Assembly (NCBI RefSeq): GCF_963974425.1
Contig: NZ_CAXBCK010000014.1
Location: 1-64,000 of the forward strand
Origin: Marixanthomonas sp963974425
GTDB lineage: Bacteria > Bacteroidota > Bacteroidia > Flavobacteriales > Flavobacteriaceae
Direction: 5' to 3'
DNA length: 64,000 bases
Positions 16,066-25,062 of the stretch are shown one piece after another. The position numbers and the translations under genes are program-made. The notes below the pieces were generated by a model. The model made no database searches. It was not told the origin of the DNA and worked only from the letters and a program-made list of their open reading frames with translations. How positions within the stretch are numbered: position 1 is the stretch's first letter; each line of letters opens with the position of its first letter.

Positions 16066-17052
16066 TTAAACCGAAGTAATATCAGCCACTCGAACCAATT
16101 CTAAATCAAGATCATTACTGCTTTTAATAGCTTCGGAAAAAGGCACGGTGGTAATTTGGTTATGCGAAATGCCAATCATGATATTGCTTTTACCATCTAA
16201 TAAAGTATCCACAGCGCTAACTCCTAGCCTACTCGCCAAAACGCGATCATAACAACTAGGTGCTCCTCCACGTTGAATGTGACCTAATACTGTTACCCGA
16301 ACTTCATATTCGTTGAGGTTTTTTTCAATATAATCAGCTAGTTTAAGAATATTTTTTCCAATTTGATCTCCTTCAGAAACCACAATAATACTTGACGTCT
16401 TACCTGACTTTTTACTTCGCTTAAGGGATTCTATCAATCGATCATGACCTAGATTTTCTTCAGGTATTAATATTTCTTCAGCACCAGCTCCTATCCCAGC
16501 ATTTAAAGCAATATTTCCAGCATTTCTGCCCATAACTTCTACCAAGAAGAGACGATTGTGTGAATTTGCAGTATCTCTAATTTTATCTATGGCTTCAACT
16601 ACTGTATTCAAGGCAGTATCGTAACCAATAGTCACATCGGTACCATAAATGTCATTATCTATGGTTCCTGGAAGCCCTACAATGGGAAAGTTAAATTCTT
16701 CTGTAAAAATAGATGCTCCGGTAAAGGTTCCGTCTCCTCCTATGACTACTAAAGCGTTAATGTTTTCTTTTTTTAATTGCTCAAAAGCCTTTTTTCTGCC
16801 TTCCTTTGTTCTAAACTCTTGAGATCGGGCAGATTTTAAAAAGGTCCCTCCTTTGTTAATGATGTTTTTTACAGAACGAGGTCCTAACGGTTTAAAATCT
16901 CCTTCAATTAAACCTTCGTACCCTCTAAAAACACCTACACAATCTAATTTATGAAAGGCACAAGCTCTTACTACAGCTCGTATAGCGGCATTCATGCCAG
17001 GTGCATCTCCTCCGCTTGTCAATACTGCTATTTTCTTTATTGTTTGGCTCAT
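16066..17052 (-). CDS. pfkA: ATP-dependent 6-phosphofructokinase
   Basis: A 328-residue enzyme from the ATG at 17052 (MSQTIKKIAVLTSGGDAPGM). An in-frame codon 39 nt upstream would add a segment foreign to the family, so I reject it. ATP and substrate motifs are present: 'LTSGGDAPGMNAAIRAVVR', 'VIGGDGTFTGA', 'GLPGTIDNDI' (substrate-binding and catalytic aspartates), 'VEVMGRNAG' and 'LGHIQRGGAPS'. It catalyses the committing step of glycolysis and is the first gene of the pfkA-gapA-kinase-pgi cluster. A perfect inverted repeat lies 77-94 bp upstream of the start and may be its operator. Confidence 0.95.
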   Translation of the reverse strand: MSQTIKKIAVLTSGGDAPGMNAAIRAVVRACAFHKLDCVGVFRGYEGLIEGDFKPLGPRSVKNIINKGGTFLKSARSQEFRTKEGRKKAFEQLKKENINALVVIGGDGTFTGASIFTEEFNFPIVGLPGTIDNDIYGTDVTIGYDTALNTVVEAIDKIRDTANSHNRLFLVEVMGRNAGNIALNAGIGAGAEEILIPEENLGHDRLIESLKRSKKSGKTSSIIVVSEGDQIGKNILKLADYIEKNLNEYEVRVTVLGHIQRGGAPSCYDRVLASRLGVSAVDTLLDGKSNIMIGISHNQITTVPFSEAIKSSNDLDLELVRVADITSV

Positions 17053-17128
17053 TTCTGTAAAACTAAGTGAATAATGCCACTTAAGCAACACCTATTTTCC
17101 TTTTAAATAGAAAAAAATTATTTGAAAA

Positions 17129-17146
17129 ATACGTGTATGCACGTAT
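17129..17146. promoter_or_regulatory. Inverted repeat upstream of pfkA, operator candidate
   Basis: ATACGTG-tatg-CACGTAT: a perfect 7-bp inverted repeat with a 4-bp spacer, located 77-94 bp before the pfkA start in a 270-bp gene-free stretch. A further ACGTA half-like element lies at 17152. The size and symmetry fit a dimeric regulator's site. No regulator is identified. Confidence 0.4.
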
Positions 17147-17276
17147 GGTTTTACGTACAAACAAGTCATATATTTGACAGTGTATTAGTGAATATGTAAC
17201 TGCATTATAATTTTTTGTGGGGATAAAAAATTAGAATCGTTACTATATTAAAATTTACTAAGTTAGGTTTGTTATT

Positions 17277-17310
17277 AGCGTCCCGCCGAAAGGTCGGGAC
17301 GCTTTTCTTT
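17277..17310 (+). terminator. G/C-rich hairpin followed by a T-rich tract
   Basis: A perfect 9-bp G/C-rich stem (17277-17285 with 17295-17303) and a loop of 9 nt, followed by TTTCTTT on the plus strand. It has the form of a plus-strand terminator, although both flanking genes run on the minus strand. It sits 16 bp beyond the dsbD stop and may simply end that transcript with little U-tract, or it may end an unannotated plus-strand RNA starting near 17180. The rest of the 17053-17325 gap has no open frame that I can support. Confidence 0.55.
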
Positions 17311-17325
17311 ATAAGAATTTAAAAC

Positions 17326-19326
17326 CTATTTTGAAGTATCTTTCTCAGTGAAATTTTTAAGTCCTTCTTCTAGCCAATATAAGTATTCATCGGCATCGGG
17401 TGTATAACCAACAGGCTTATTTAAAAGATTAAAGTTAGTATCCATTAAAATGTAATACGGTTGTGAGTTATTTTTAAAATTAACCGTTTGGAACGTTGCC
17501 CACTTATCTCCTATTGTTTTAATCTTTTTAACACCTCCACTTGGTTTTAAAAAATTAAATTTTTGATCATCTGGCAGTTCTTTTCTATCATCAACATACA
17601 GTGAGATTAAAACATAATCTTCATTGATGGTTTCAAAAATATCTTGACGGCTCCATACTTGTTCTTCCATTTTTCGACAATTAACGCAAGCCCAGCCTGT
17701 AAAATCTATCATAATAGGTTTACCAGCAGCTTTTGCAACAGCCAGCCCTTCCTCTAAATCTTTATAGGCTTCAAGTCCTAAGGGAGCATCGGTGTCTTTA
17801 TCATATACACTATAAAATAGTGGTGGTGGGAAACCACTTAATAATTTAAGGTTGGCATAACTTGAATTTGTCAGCCCAGGAATAAGGTAAAGCATAAATG
17901 CAAATGTTACCACACCAACTAAAATATTTCCCATTGGTGGTCTTTTCTTTTTAGGTCCGTCGTGTGGAAAACGAATAATACCAAAGAGGTACAATACCAT
18001 TCCTAATGCACATATAATCCATATGGCAATAAATATTTCACGTTTTAAAAGCCCCCAATGTTCTACCAAATCTGCATTTGAAAGAAATTTGAAAGCCAGA
18101 CCCAATTCAATAAAACCTAATACCACTTTAACTGTATTAAGCCATCCTCCACTTTTGGGCAAAGAATTCAGCCAATTTGGAAACAATGCAAAAAGTGCAA
18201 ATGGCAAGGCCAATGCCAAACCAAAGCCGCCCATACCAAAAGTAAGTTGCATCGCCCCACCATCACTCGTCAACGAACCTCCTAATAATGAACCTAAAAT
18301 GGGTCCCGTACAAGAAAATGACACTATAGCCAATGTTAAAGCCATAAAGAAAATACCAATCCCTCCGCCAATACTAGAAGCTTTGCTATCCATACGTGAA
18401 CTCCAAGAGTTTGGTAGTGTAATTTCATAAAACCCGAAGAATGAAAAGGCAAATACCATGAATATCACAAAAAAGATGATATTCAAAGTGGTATTTGTCG
18501 ATATATTATTAAGTATTTCGGGATCTAGTGAATCTAGTAAGTGAAAAGGTAAACTAAGTAATAAATAAATTGCAAAAATGAATACGCCATACAAAATGGC
18601 ATTGGCCAATCCCTTTTTCTTATTCTTAGCTCCTTTTGTAAAAAAGGAAACTGTTAACGGTATCATTGGGAAAACACAAGGTGTAAGCAAAGCAATTAAT
18701 CCTCCTACAAAACCTAATAAAAAGATGGTTAAAAACCCTTTTTCTGATCCTTCCTCATGCTCAGTTCTATATTGATCTTTATTGCCAATATCAATTGTCA
18801 ATGCAGCGGTTTTTTCTAAGTCATCTGCTGTTACTTCGGCGAGGTCTTTTTTCCCTTTACCTGAAGCTAAATCTACTTCAAAAGTTTTCGTGTCTGGAGG
18901 TAAGCATTTTTCATCATCACAAACTGAATAATAAATCTCAATATTTACTTTTAAGTCTTCCGGATTAACCACTTTTATAGCCTGAATAAAAGTTGCTTTA
19001 TCTTCAAAAAAGATAACATCTAGATCAAAAACCGGATCGTGTATAGGACTCACATCTGGTTCTTGGGTTTCTCCTACTAATGTAAAGGTTTCTGGTGTGT
19101 TGTTATAAGCAAACTCTGTAGGTATGGGACCTTCAAACTCTTCACCAAATTGTTTTTGGCTATACAAATGCCACCCTTCTTCAATTGTGGCTTTCATTAA
19201 TACATTATATACATCGTCTTTTTCCTGTTGGACTGTCACTTCCCAAGAAACAGGATCTAAAACTTGTGCAGTAAGTGTATTGGATAAACAAAAAACTGAA
19301 ATAAAAAGTAAGAGGAATTTTTTCAT
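17326..19326 (-). CDS. DsbD-type transmembrane thiol:disulfide interchange protein
   Basis: A 666-residue protein with all three DsbD modules. A signal peptide (residues 1-20) and a periplasmic DsbD-alpha-like domain with 'YYSVCDDEKCLPP' come first. Eight or so membrane segments follow from about 195 to 490, including 'LIALLTPCVFPMIPLTVSFF' and the matching 'SFSCTGPILGSLL' cysteine. The C-terminal thioredoxin-like domain carries the CxxC motif 'GWACVNCRKMEE'. It carries electrons from cytoplasmic thioredoxin across the inner membrane to periplasmic oxidised proteins. It is the last gene of the satD-DUF3307-tilS-dsbD run, 7 bp after tilS. Confidence 0.92.
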   Translation of the reverse strand: MKKFLLLFISVFCLSNTLTAQVLDPVSWEVTVQQEKDDVYNVLMKATIEEGWHLYSQKQFGEEFEGPIPTEFAYNNTPETFTLVGETQEPDVSPIHDPVFDLDVIFFEDKATFIQAIKVVNPEDLKVNIEIYYSVCDDEKCLPPDTKTFEVDLASGKGKKDLAEVTADDLEKTAALTIDIGNKDQYRTEHEEGSEKGFLTIFLLGFVGGLIALLTPCVFPMIPLTVSFFTKGAKNKKKGLANAILYGVFIFAIYLLLSLPFHLLDSLDPEILNNISTNTTLNIIFFVIFMVFAFSFFGFYEITLPNSWSSRMDSKASSIGGGIGIFFMALTLAIVSFSCTGPILGSLLGGSLTSDGGAMQLTFGMGGFGLALALPFALFALFPNWLNSLPKSGGWLNTVKVVLGFIELGLAFKFLSNADLVEHWGLLKREIFIAIWIICALGMVLYLFGIIRFPHDGPKKKRPPMGNILVGVVTFAFMLYLIPGLTNSSYANLKLLSGFPPPLFYSVYDKDTDAPLGLEAYKDLEEGLAVAKAAGKPIMIDFTGWACVNCRKMEEQVWSRQDIFETINEDYVLISLYVDDRKELPDDQKFNFLKPSGGVKKIKTIGDKWATFQTVNFKNNSQPYYILMDTNFNLLNKPVGYTPDADEYLYWLEEGLKNFTEKDTSK

Positions 19327-19333
19327 TGTAGAA

Positions 19334-20644
19334 TTAATTTTTAACCGTGATTTTCAATATGTCTGTTGTTTTTGAAGTTACTTTAAAACGTTCATCAGCT
19401 CTGTGACCAATAATCCAAATAATTTCTGAATCACTACAGAGCACCCAGATTTTTTCTTTAGCTACCAAAGATAGCTTTTCATCTTTAAAAAACTTACTTA
19501 ATTTCTTTTTTCCTTTCATCCCGAAAGGCTGAAATGCATCGCCTTTACGCCACTTTCTGAGTTTTAAAGGATAATGTAATTTATCTTTATCGACGTAAAT
19601 CACACTGTTGTCAATATACCCTATTTTATCGATAGGAATAAATTCAATTTGTAATGGAATTTCAATTTTTTTTATATTTTTTTTTATTAATATTTCATCT
19701 ATTTGTTCTTCTGAAGTGATTTTTGTTAGCAATAACACATTTCTATCTTTTAATAACCTATGTGTAGTTGAAAAAACTTGCTTTCCACTTTGAGCTTTTA
19801 ACAATTCTGGAACAACTTCCCAATCTGTAAAGCCAAAAGGGTGTAATAGTTGGTACAAAACCGCTTCGGTATGAGGAAGTTCTTGCAATTTTTCAATATG
19901 AAGGGTATAACCATCAAAATTTTCGGTAACGGCTAGATTATAGACCAACGCCATATAATCTTCAACTAAATCTTGGCTGTCTTTTAAGTATTTTTGTGTT
20001 TTCTGAAAGTTTTGTAACACTCCTTCTGTCGCATTTTTATACTCTGGTAATACATCGTGTCGCAATTTATTTCGAAGATATTCGGTTGATGCATTACTAC
20101 TGTCTTCTCGCCAAGTAAGTTTGTTTTCTTTAGCGAAAGCCACAATTTCTGAGCGGGAAAATAGCAACAAAGGTCTGATTACTGTTTCATTTATTTTGGG
20201 TATTCCCGTTAATCCTTGTAAACCACTCCCTCTACTTAGATTAATAAAAAATGTTTCTAAATCATCATCGGCATGATGACCGGTTGCCAGGTAATCGTAC
20301 TTAAAGTCTTTTAAAATTTCATAAAACCAATGATAACGTAACTCCCGAGCAGCCATTTGTGTTGAAAGTTTGTGATCTTTGGCAAATTCTTTGGTATCAA
20401 ATGTTTCCGTAAAAACTGGGATTGATAATTTATCTGCCCAATCTATCACAAACGTTTCATCACCATCACTATCTTTTCCACGCAATGAAAAGTTACAATG
20501 CGCCAAACCAATGTTAAATCTTGATTTTTTCAGCAAAAAAGAGAGCACAACACTATCCACTCCCCCGCTGCAAGCTACTAGCAGCTTCTTATCTTTCAAG
20601 AATGAAAAATGTGTGTCAATATGTTCCTTAAATATTTGAAGCAT
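19334..20644 (-). CDS. tilS: tRNA(Ile)-lysidine synthetase TilS
   Basis: A 436-residue N-type ATP pyrophosphatase. The PP-loop 'SGGVDS' is at residues 26-31, 'ATGHHADDDLETFFINLSRG' and 'WREDSSN' follow, and the C-terminal TilS domain contains 'LRKWRKGDAFQPFGMKGKKKLSKFF'. The enzyme joins lysine to C34 of the AUA-decoding tRNA-Ile using ATP, changing its identity from Met to Ile, and is essential. The start ATG overlaps the stop of the DUF3307 gene (TAATG), which points to translational coupling. Confidence 0.96.
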   Translation of the reverse strand: MLQIFKEHIDTHFSFLKDKKLLVACSGGVDSVVLSFLLKKSRFNIGLAHCNFSLRGKDSDGDETFVIDWADKLSIPVFTETFDTKEFAKDHKLSTQMAARELRYHWFYEILKDFKYDYLATGHHADDDLETFFINLSRGSGLQGLTGIPKINETVIRPLLLFSRSEIVAFAKENKLTWREDSSNASTEYLRNKLRHDVLPEYKNATEGVLQNFQKTQKYLKDSQDLVEDYMALVYNLAVTENFDGYTLHIEKLQELPHTEAVLYQLLHPFGFTDWEVVPELLKAQSGKQVFSTTHRLLKDRNVLLLTKITSEEQIDEILIKKNIKKIEIPLQIEFIPIDKIGYIDNSVIYVDKDKLHYPLKLRKWRKGDAFQPFGMKGKKKLSKFFKDEKLSLVAKEKIWVLCSDSEIIWIIGHRADERFKVTSKTTDILKITVKN

Positions 20645-21348
20645 TATATCGCATTTGTAATAATTCCTAAGACCACTGCAATACCAAAGCTGAGCATCGT
20701 GCCAATGAGAACATATTCGGTTTTTAAAGTTTCTTCATCTCGATAACGTAAAATGGATTTTGCTGCAATAAGGAAGCCAACTGCTTCGTATTGGTCTATC
20801 ACTATAAAAGTTAAAGTTAATAAACGTTCCAAAACCCCGATTACTTTCCCAGCATTAGGTAGTTCATTGTCACTAGTCACTTCAATTTGAGTCGCACTGA
20901 ACACTTCGCGAATAAATATATTGGCCGGTTTTAGACAAATAAGATACCCAATAATTAAAAATAACTCTTTGTTACCTATTGGAAATTCCCAAAGTGAATT
21001 TATCCCTTGGTATTTAGCAAACCCCCAGCTTACAATCATTAATACAATAATATGCATGGCTTGATCTATAAAAAAGGCATAACGACCTATTGATTTGCTT
21101 CGGTTTATATAAGGTTTGCAACCATCTATAACAAAATGTAGCACAGCTATTATTACAGCTCCATAAATAAAACTTAACTGAAATGCTAACAGCCATGATA
21201 ATGCAAAGACAATTAGTATGTGCCACACCAAGAGACCACTTTTAAAACCTAAACGGTTTTTTTGTTCTGCCATGACTGACCATTGAAAAAAGTAATCGGC
21301 TAAAAAATGTGCTAATAGCTGAAGCAATAAAAAGGTTGAAAATTCCAT
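20644..21348 (-). CDS. DUF3307 integral membrane protein
   Basis: A 234-residue protein with about six hydrophobic segments. The N-terminal 'LLLQLLAHFLADYFFQ' and 'HFVIDGCKPYI' with conserved His/Asp residues inside the membrane region match DUF3307, often annotated 'DUF3307 domain-containing protein'. The function is unknown. In Flavobacteria the family is regularly paired with a SatD protein, and exactly that neighbour lies upstream with a 5-bp gap. The tilS start overlaps its stop. Confidence 0.85.
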   Translation of the reverse strand: MEFSTFLLLQLLAHFLADYFFQWSVMAEQKNRLGFKSGLLVWHILIVFALSWLLAFQLSFIYGAVIIAVLHFVIDGCKPYINRSKSIGRYAFFIDQAMHIIVLMIVSWGFAKYQGINSLWEFPIGNKELFLIIGYLICLKPANIFIREVFSATQIEVTSDNELPNAGKVIGVLERLLTLTFIVIDQYEAVGFLIAAKSILRYRDEETLKTEYVLIGTMLSFGIAVVLGIITNAI

Positions 21349-21353
21349 GGTAG

Positions 21354-22040
21354 TTATTTAGAGAGGGTTTTTGAAAAATCTAGGACAGCCGTTTCAATAG
21401 CATTCCAGCCTACACTTGTGGAGTGCCTATTAACAGCTGATTGGCCAATGCCCAATGTTTTTGCTATTTCGTCTTCTTGTTGGTTTAATAGTTTTAAATA
21501 TAACACTTCGCTCTGTCTTGCAGTTGCTTTACTTAGCAGGGTATCTAATAATTCAAAAACAGGTTTAAAGCGGTTGTTGAGACTTGTGTTTTCTGAAACA
21601 AAAAACAAGGTGTTTTTAATAACTACCCGTTCTTTATTGTGTGTAGACATCCCACTAATTTCACGACCGGACAAGTAAATGGCTTCTCCATCAATAATTC
21701 CTTCTTTAGGTTTATATCTACTTAATGATCCATACCCTATTGCTAATCGTAATCCGTGGGTTTTAAAAAGCCGAACACGGTTTTTGTCTTTTTTATAATT
21801 ACTCAGTTCAATCGGGATTGATTTCACAAAACTTTTAATTGCCAAAGCCACCCGCAAACCATCTTCAGCTTTTGGGACTACACATTCTATGTAATCTCCT
21901 TTTATAATTCGACCATATACTTTAAACTCGTCGTCTAGGTTTTTTAATAATTTGACAAGTTCTTTCTCTACTGTGCTACGGTCTTTATTGTGTAAACTAG
22001 TAGATGAGACTATATCTCCAGATAAAACTGAATACATCAT
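21354..22040 (-). CDS. SatD-family protein with C-terminal helix-turn-helix
   Basis: A 228-residue cytoplasmic protein. The N-terminus 'MYSVLSGDIVSST' and 'YIECVVPKAEDGLRVALAIK' give the SatD family pattern, which resembles a degenerate nucleotide-cyclase fold ('GDIVxSt', 'iKGDyie'). The C-terminus (about residues 175-215, 'ARQSEVLYLKLLNQQEDEIA' then 'KTLGIGQSAVNRH') is a sigma-70 region 4 or LuxR-like helix-turn-helix. It may therefore be a DNA-binding sensor that controls its own operon. Three matching palindromes lie directly upstream. SatD was named from the streptococcal acid-tolerance/secretion locus; its biochemical role is not established. Confidence 0.8.
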   Translation of the reverse strand: MMYSVLSGDIVSSTSLHNKDRSTVEKELVKLLKNLDDEFKVYGRIIKGDYIECVVPKAEDGLRVALAIKSFVKSIPIELSNYKKDKNRVRLFKTHGLRLAIGYGSLSRYKPKEGIIDGEAIYLSGREISGMSTHNKERVVIKNTLFFVSENTSLNNRFKPVFELLDTLLSKATARQSEVLYLKLLNQQEDEIAKTLGIGQSAVNRHSTSVGWNAIETAVLDFSKTLSK

Positions 22041-22084
22041 TATTGTTTCTTTTAATCAAATATACAAAAATATGCGTATTTAAA

Positions 22085-22163
22085 TACATAAAATAAGTTT
22101 ATGTGTTAATAAGCACATAAATAGTAAATATGCCGTTTAAAACTCATAAACAGGTTTTATGAG
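22085..22163. promoter_or_regulatory. Three tandem palindromic operator-like sites with a 29-bp period
   Basis: Three 21-bp units at 22085-22105, 22114-22134 and 22143-22163 share the layout CATAAA-5 nt-TTTATG. Unit 1 is ACATAAA-ataag-TTTATGT and unit 3 is CTCATAAA-caggt-TTTATGAG with extended arms (22142-22150 and 22156-22164); both are perfect palindromes. Unit 2 keeps the left half CACATAAA and has a weaker right half. The left half-sites begin exactly 29 bp apart. The array fills the gap between pabB and the satD operon, close to the satD promoter. Confidence 0.65.
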
Positions 22164-22175
22164 TATAATAGGTTA

Positions 22176-23468
22176 TCACGACTCCAAAACTGTTCGCATG
22201 GCTCGGGCTTTTAACAGACATTCTTCATATTCATTTTCAAGTACAGATTTTGCAGTTATAGCACCTCCAACTGAAAAACTAACATACTTTTTTGCTTCAT
22301 TGTATAAAATACTACGAATAACCACATTAAAATCAAAATCGCCCGTAGGTGTAAAATAGCCTACTGCGCCACTATATAAGCCACGTTTAGCATCTTCTAA
22401 TTGCTCAATGGTTTTCATGGCTGAAACTTTAGGAGCACCTGTCATACTTCCCATAGGGAAACTATTTTTAATGATTTCAACAGGAGAAACTGATTCTTTT
22501 ACTTCGCATCGGATGGTAGAAATCATTTGATGCACTTGTTCAAACGTGTATATTTTACAAAGCTCTTCTACAGCAACCGTACCTTTTTTAGCAATTCGAG
22601 ATAAATCGTTTCGCACCAAATCGGTAATCATGATATTTTCACTGCGTTCTTTGGGATCGTTCTGTAGCTGATTTATCATTTTTTTGTCTTCGGAAAGGTT
22701 TGATAACCGTTTGGCTGTTCCTTTTATAGGTTGCGAAACTACAACATCTCCAGTTTTCTTCAAATATCGTTCTGGCGAGGCAGACAATGCATATAAATCC
22801 GTAAACTTTAGAAAGGTGGCAAAAGGTGATAAAGATATTTTGTTTAAATGAAGAAAAGTGGATAAAGGATCAATTACCGTGTCTTCTGCATAAAACTCTT
22901 GACAAAAATTGGCTTCATATATATCGCCGCGTTCTATATGCTTTAGCATAGCACCTGCTTTTTCGAAATAAGTATCTTTGGAGGTTCGTAAGCTAATTTT
23001 AACTGAATTATTCGTCTTAGGAGTTTCAGAAAAATCTGTACTCAATATAGTTTGCCAATCGTTTTCTAATTCATCATCTACCATATTTAGATAGTGCATT
23101 TCTACTTCAGTTTCAGAAAAAAAGAAGATTTTTTTAGGCTGAAAAAATTGTAAATCGGGAAAACTCAATCCGTCAATATTTGAAGACGAAAGGTTTTCAA
23201 CATCGTTTTTTAAATCATAGGTTAAATAACCAAAAAGCCAATCTTTAGTAGTGGATTGGTATTCTTCTAACTTTTTAAATGCATTAAAATGGTCGGTTCG
23301 GACTGCCGTAAAGGCATCGACAGCCAATATTGCACTATACTTGCTATGGCCGTCTTTAAAACTATTGCTATCCATCCAAGCAACTTCTTCAAACTCTTGC
23401 GCCCAAGCGAGAATACGAGGTTTTAATTCGTCTAAAGAGTTTATTGATACTTTTTTAATTGCTCGCAT
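22176..23468 (-). CDS. pabB: Aminodeoxychorismate synthase component I
   Basis: A 430-residue chorismate-binding enzyme. 'SQPIKGTAKR' gives the PIKGT motif at residues 247-251; the lysine distinguishes PabB-type enzymes from anthranilate synthase (PIAGT). 'ENIMITDLVRNDLSRIA', 'SFPMGSMTGAPKVSAM' and 'LENEYEECLLKARAM' complete the active site. It converts chorismate plus ammonia to 4-amino-4-deoxychorismate for folate synthesis. The glutaminase partner is not adjacent. It lies upstream of the satD operon but is separated from it by 135 bp containing the operator array. Confidence 0.92.
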   Translation of the reverse strand: MRAIKKVSINSLDELKPRILAWAQEFEEVAWMDSNSFKDGHSKYSAILAVDAFTAVRTDHFNAFKKLEEYQSTTKDWLFGYLTYDLKNDVENLSSSNIDGLSFPDLQFFQPKKIFFFSETEVEMHYLNMVDDELENDWQTILSTDFSETPKTNNSVKISLRTSKDTYFEKAGAMLKHIERGDIYEANFCQEFYAEDTVIDPLSTFLHLNKISLSPFATFLKFTDLYALSASPERYLKKTGDVVVSQPIKGTAKRLSNLSEDKKMINQLQNDPKERSENIMITDLVRNDLSRIAKKGTVAVEELCKIYTFEQVHQMISTIRCEVKESVSPVEIIKNSFPMGSMTGAPKVSAMKTIEQLEDAKRGLYSGAVGYFTPTGDFDFNVVIRSILYNEAKKYVSFSVGGAITAKSVLENEYEECLLKARAMRTVLES

Positions 23469-23712
23469 AGTAAAAGTTTATAGAAGTAGTAGTATAACTC
23501 CATTCAGGAGAAAACACTTTTTAATTTTCCAAAGATATTTAAAATGAAACTTGAAACCATATTAAAAAAAACACTTAAAAAGAAACCAACTTACGTATTT
23601 AATCGTAAATAAATTGTGATTCAACGATTTTTATAGGAATTGCCCTACAAATCAGTTAATTGCGTTATTTTTTTTATTAATATTGTTAACAGATAACCCA
23701 AATCTCTTACTT

Positions 23713-24915
23713 ATGAACAAAATTACATTTACCAATTTGGTAATTTTGGTTCTATGCATATCCCCCTACCTGAATGCACAGGTTGGTATAGGAACAACCT
23801 CACCAAAAAGCTCGCTAGATATAAAAGCTTCTAGCCAATCTACACCTAATAATACCGATGGTATTTTAATACCACGATTTGATGCTTTTCCAGCTACAAA
23901 CCCTGGAGCAAATCAAGATGGTATGTTAGCTTTTTTAAACAATGCTATTGGCACAGACGATAAAGGTTTTTATTATTGGGACGATGATCAAAAAAAATGG
24001 ATCAACATTGGTGCCGAAGAATGGAAGGCTGGGACTAACCCAAGTGGAGACAATTTAATTTATGCCACACGGGCAAAATTAACCGGTACAGACATGGTAA
24101 TAACCGATGATGGCCGCATTGGTTTTGGTACCGATGACCCAGTAGAACGTTTTGAGTTTAGAGGCCCTGGAGATAATGATTTTCAAATTACAAGTGCAAA
24201 TGAAAACCCTCCAAATTTCATTTTATACAATACGGGAGGATCTTTAGAAGAGCCAGGAACTTTACCTGCGAATAGAGAAATAGGCTCCTTTATTGTAAAA
24301 ACCCATGATGGTAGTGATATAGTTGAACCAGGGGGCTTTCGTTTTTTCATGGACGGTGTTGCCACTCCTGGAAGTTCCCCTTCACGTTTTGTAATAAATA
24401 CCACCCCAGAGGGAAGCACAACCCAACAAGAACGGATTATTGTAAGAAGTACTGGAAACGTTGGAATTGGAGCCCAAAACCCAACCCAATTATTAGATGT
24501 AGATGGGAACGCACGTGTACGAGGATTAACTTCTGGATCTGTATATAGTGACGCTAATGGAAACTTAACAAATACACAAACAGGTATTCATACAGTTGCA
24601 ATAGGAAAAATAAATGCTGATGGTACAAATGCAAAAATAAGAGGAGCATCGGTGGTTAAAAATAGTGTTGGAAATTATACAGTGTCTTTTCTTTCAGCCC
24701 GACAATCTGCTAATTATATCATTCAACTAAGTACTTTAAATTGTAACAATTGTTCAGGCGCTGCGGATGATAGCATAAATATATATTATGAAAATCAAAC
24801 AATTAATGGTTTTGATGTTATTATAGGGTCTAATGATACTGGACAGGGAAACAACGCATCCAATAAAAAGGTTCTAACCGACAGAGAATTCATGTTTATT
24901 GTTCTCGATTTTTAA
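23713..24915 (+). CDS. Large secreted repeat-type protein of unknown function
   Basis: A 400-residue protein from the ATG at 23713 (MNKITFTNLVILVLCISPYL), with a signal peptide ending LNAQ. The start of the mature chain, 'VGIGTTSPKSSLDIKASS', and the later 'NVGIGAQNPTQLLDVDGNAR' are of the 'GIGTTsP...LDV' kind seen in bacteroidal surface and fibre-like proteins. The last 140 residues form a domain with a Cys-x-x-Cys pair (LNCNNC) and end 'FMFIVLDF'. The same domain makes up nearly the whole of the next gene's product. There is no sorting domain of Por type. The role is unknown; adhesion or a surface fibre is a guess. Confidence 0.7.
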   Translation: MNKITFTNLVILVLCISPYLNAQVGIGTTSPKSSLDIKASSQSTPNNTDGILIPRFDAFPATNPGANQDGMLAFLNNAIGTDDKGFYYWDDDQKKWINIGAEEWKAGTNPSGDNLIYATRAKLTGTDMVITDDGRIGFGTDDPVERFEFRGPGDNDFQITSANENPPNFILYNTGGSLEEPGTLPANREIGSFIVKTHDGSDIVEPGGFRFFMDGVATPGSSPSRFVINTTPEGSTTQQERIIVRSTGNVGIGAQNPTQLLDVDGNARVRGLTSGSVYSDANGNLTNTQTGIHTVAIGKINADGTNAKIRGASVVKNSVGNYTVSFLSARQSANYIIQLSTLNCNNCSGAADDSINIYYENQTINGFDVIIGSNDTGQGNNASNKKVLTDREFMFIVLDF

Positions 24916-24936
24916 TCGTTAATAATATATATATAC

Positions 24937-24969
24937 AAAGGCCAGCAATTTTTGCTGGCCTTTTTTTTG
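24937..24969 (+). terminator. Strong Rho-independent terminator
   Basis: A perfect 12-bp stem (24937-24948 with 24952-24963), a 3-nt loop and a long T-tract. It lies 22 nt after the stop of the secreted protein and separates it from its smaller paralogue. Confidence 0.9.
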
Positions 24970-25062
24970 GTTTTAACATATTGATATTTATGATGTTAAA
25001 AATTATTTAAAACCTTTTATTTAAATTTTCTGCTTTTTAGATTGTATAAAAAACCTATACTT

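Noticed and set aside
16066..17091. A longer PfkA starting at 17091
   Set aside because: The extra 13 residues (MLLKWHYSLSFTE) do not fit the family, which begins just before 'KKIAVLTSGGDAPG', and the ATG at 17052 is well placed.
18023..18430. A 135-codon plus-strand frame inside dsbD
   Set aside because: It is antisense to the membrane part of DsbD; the proline- and lysine-rich product is the expected mirror of hydrophobic codons.
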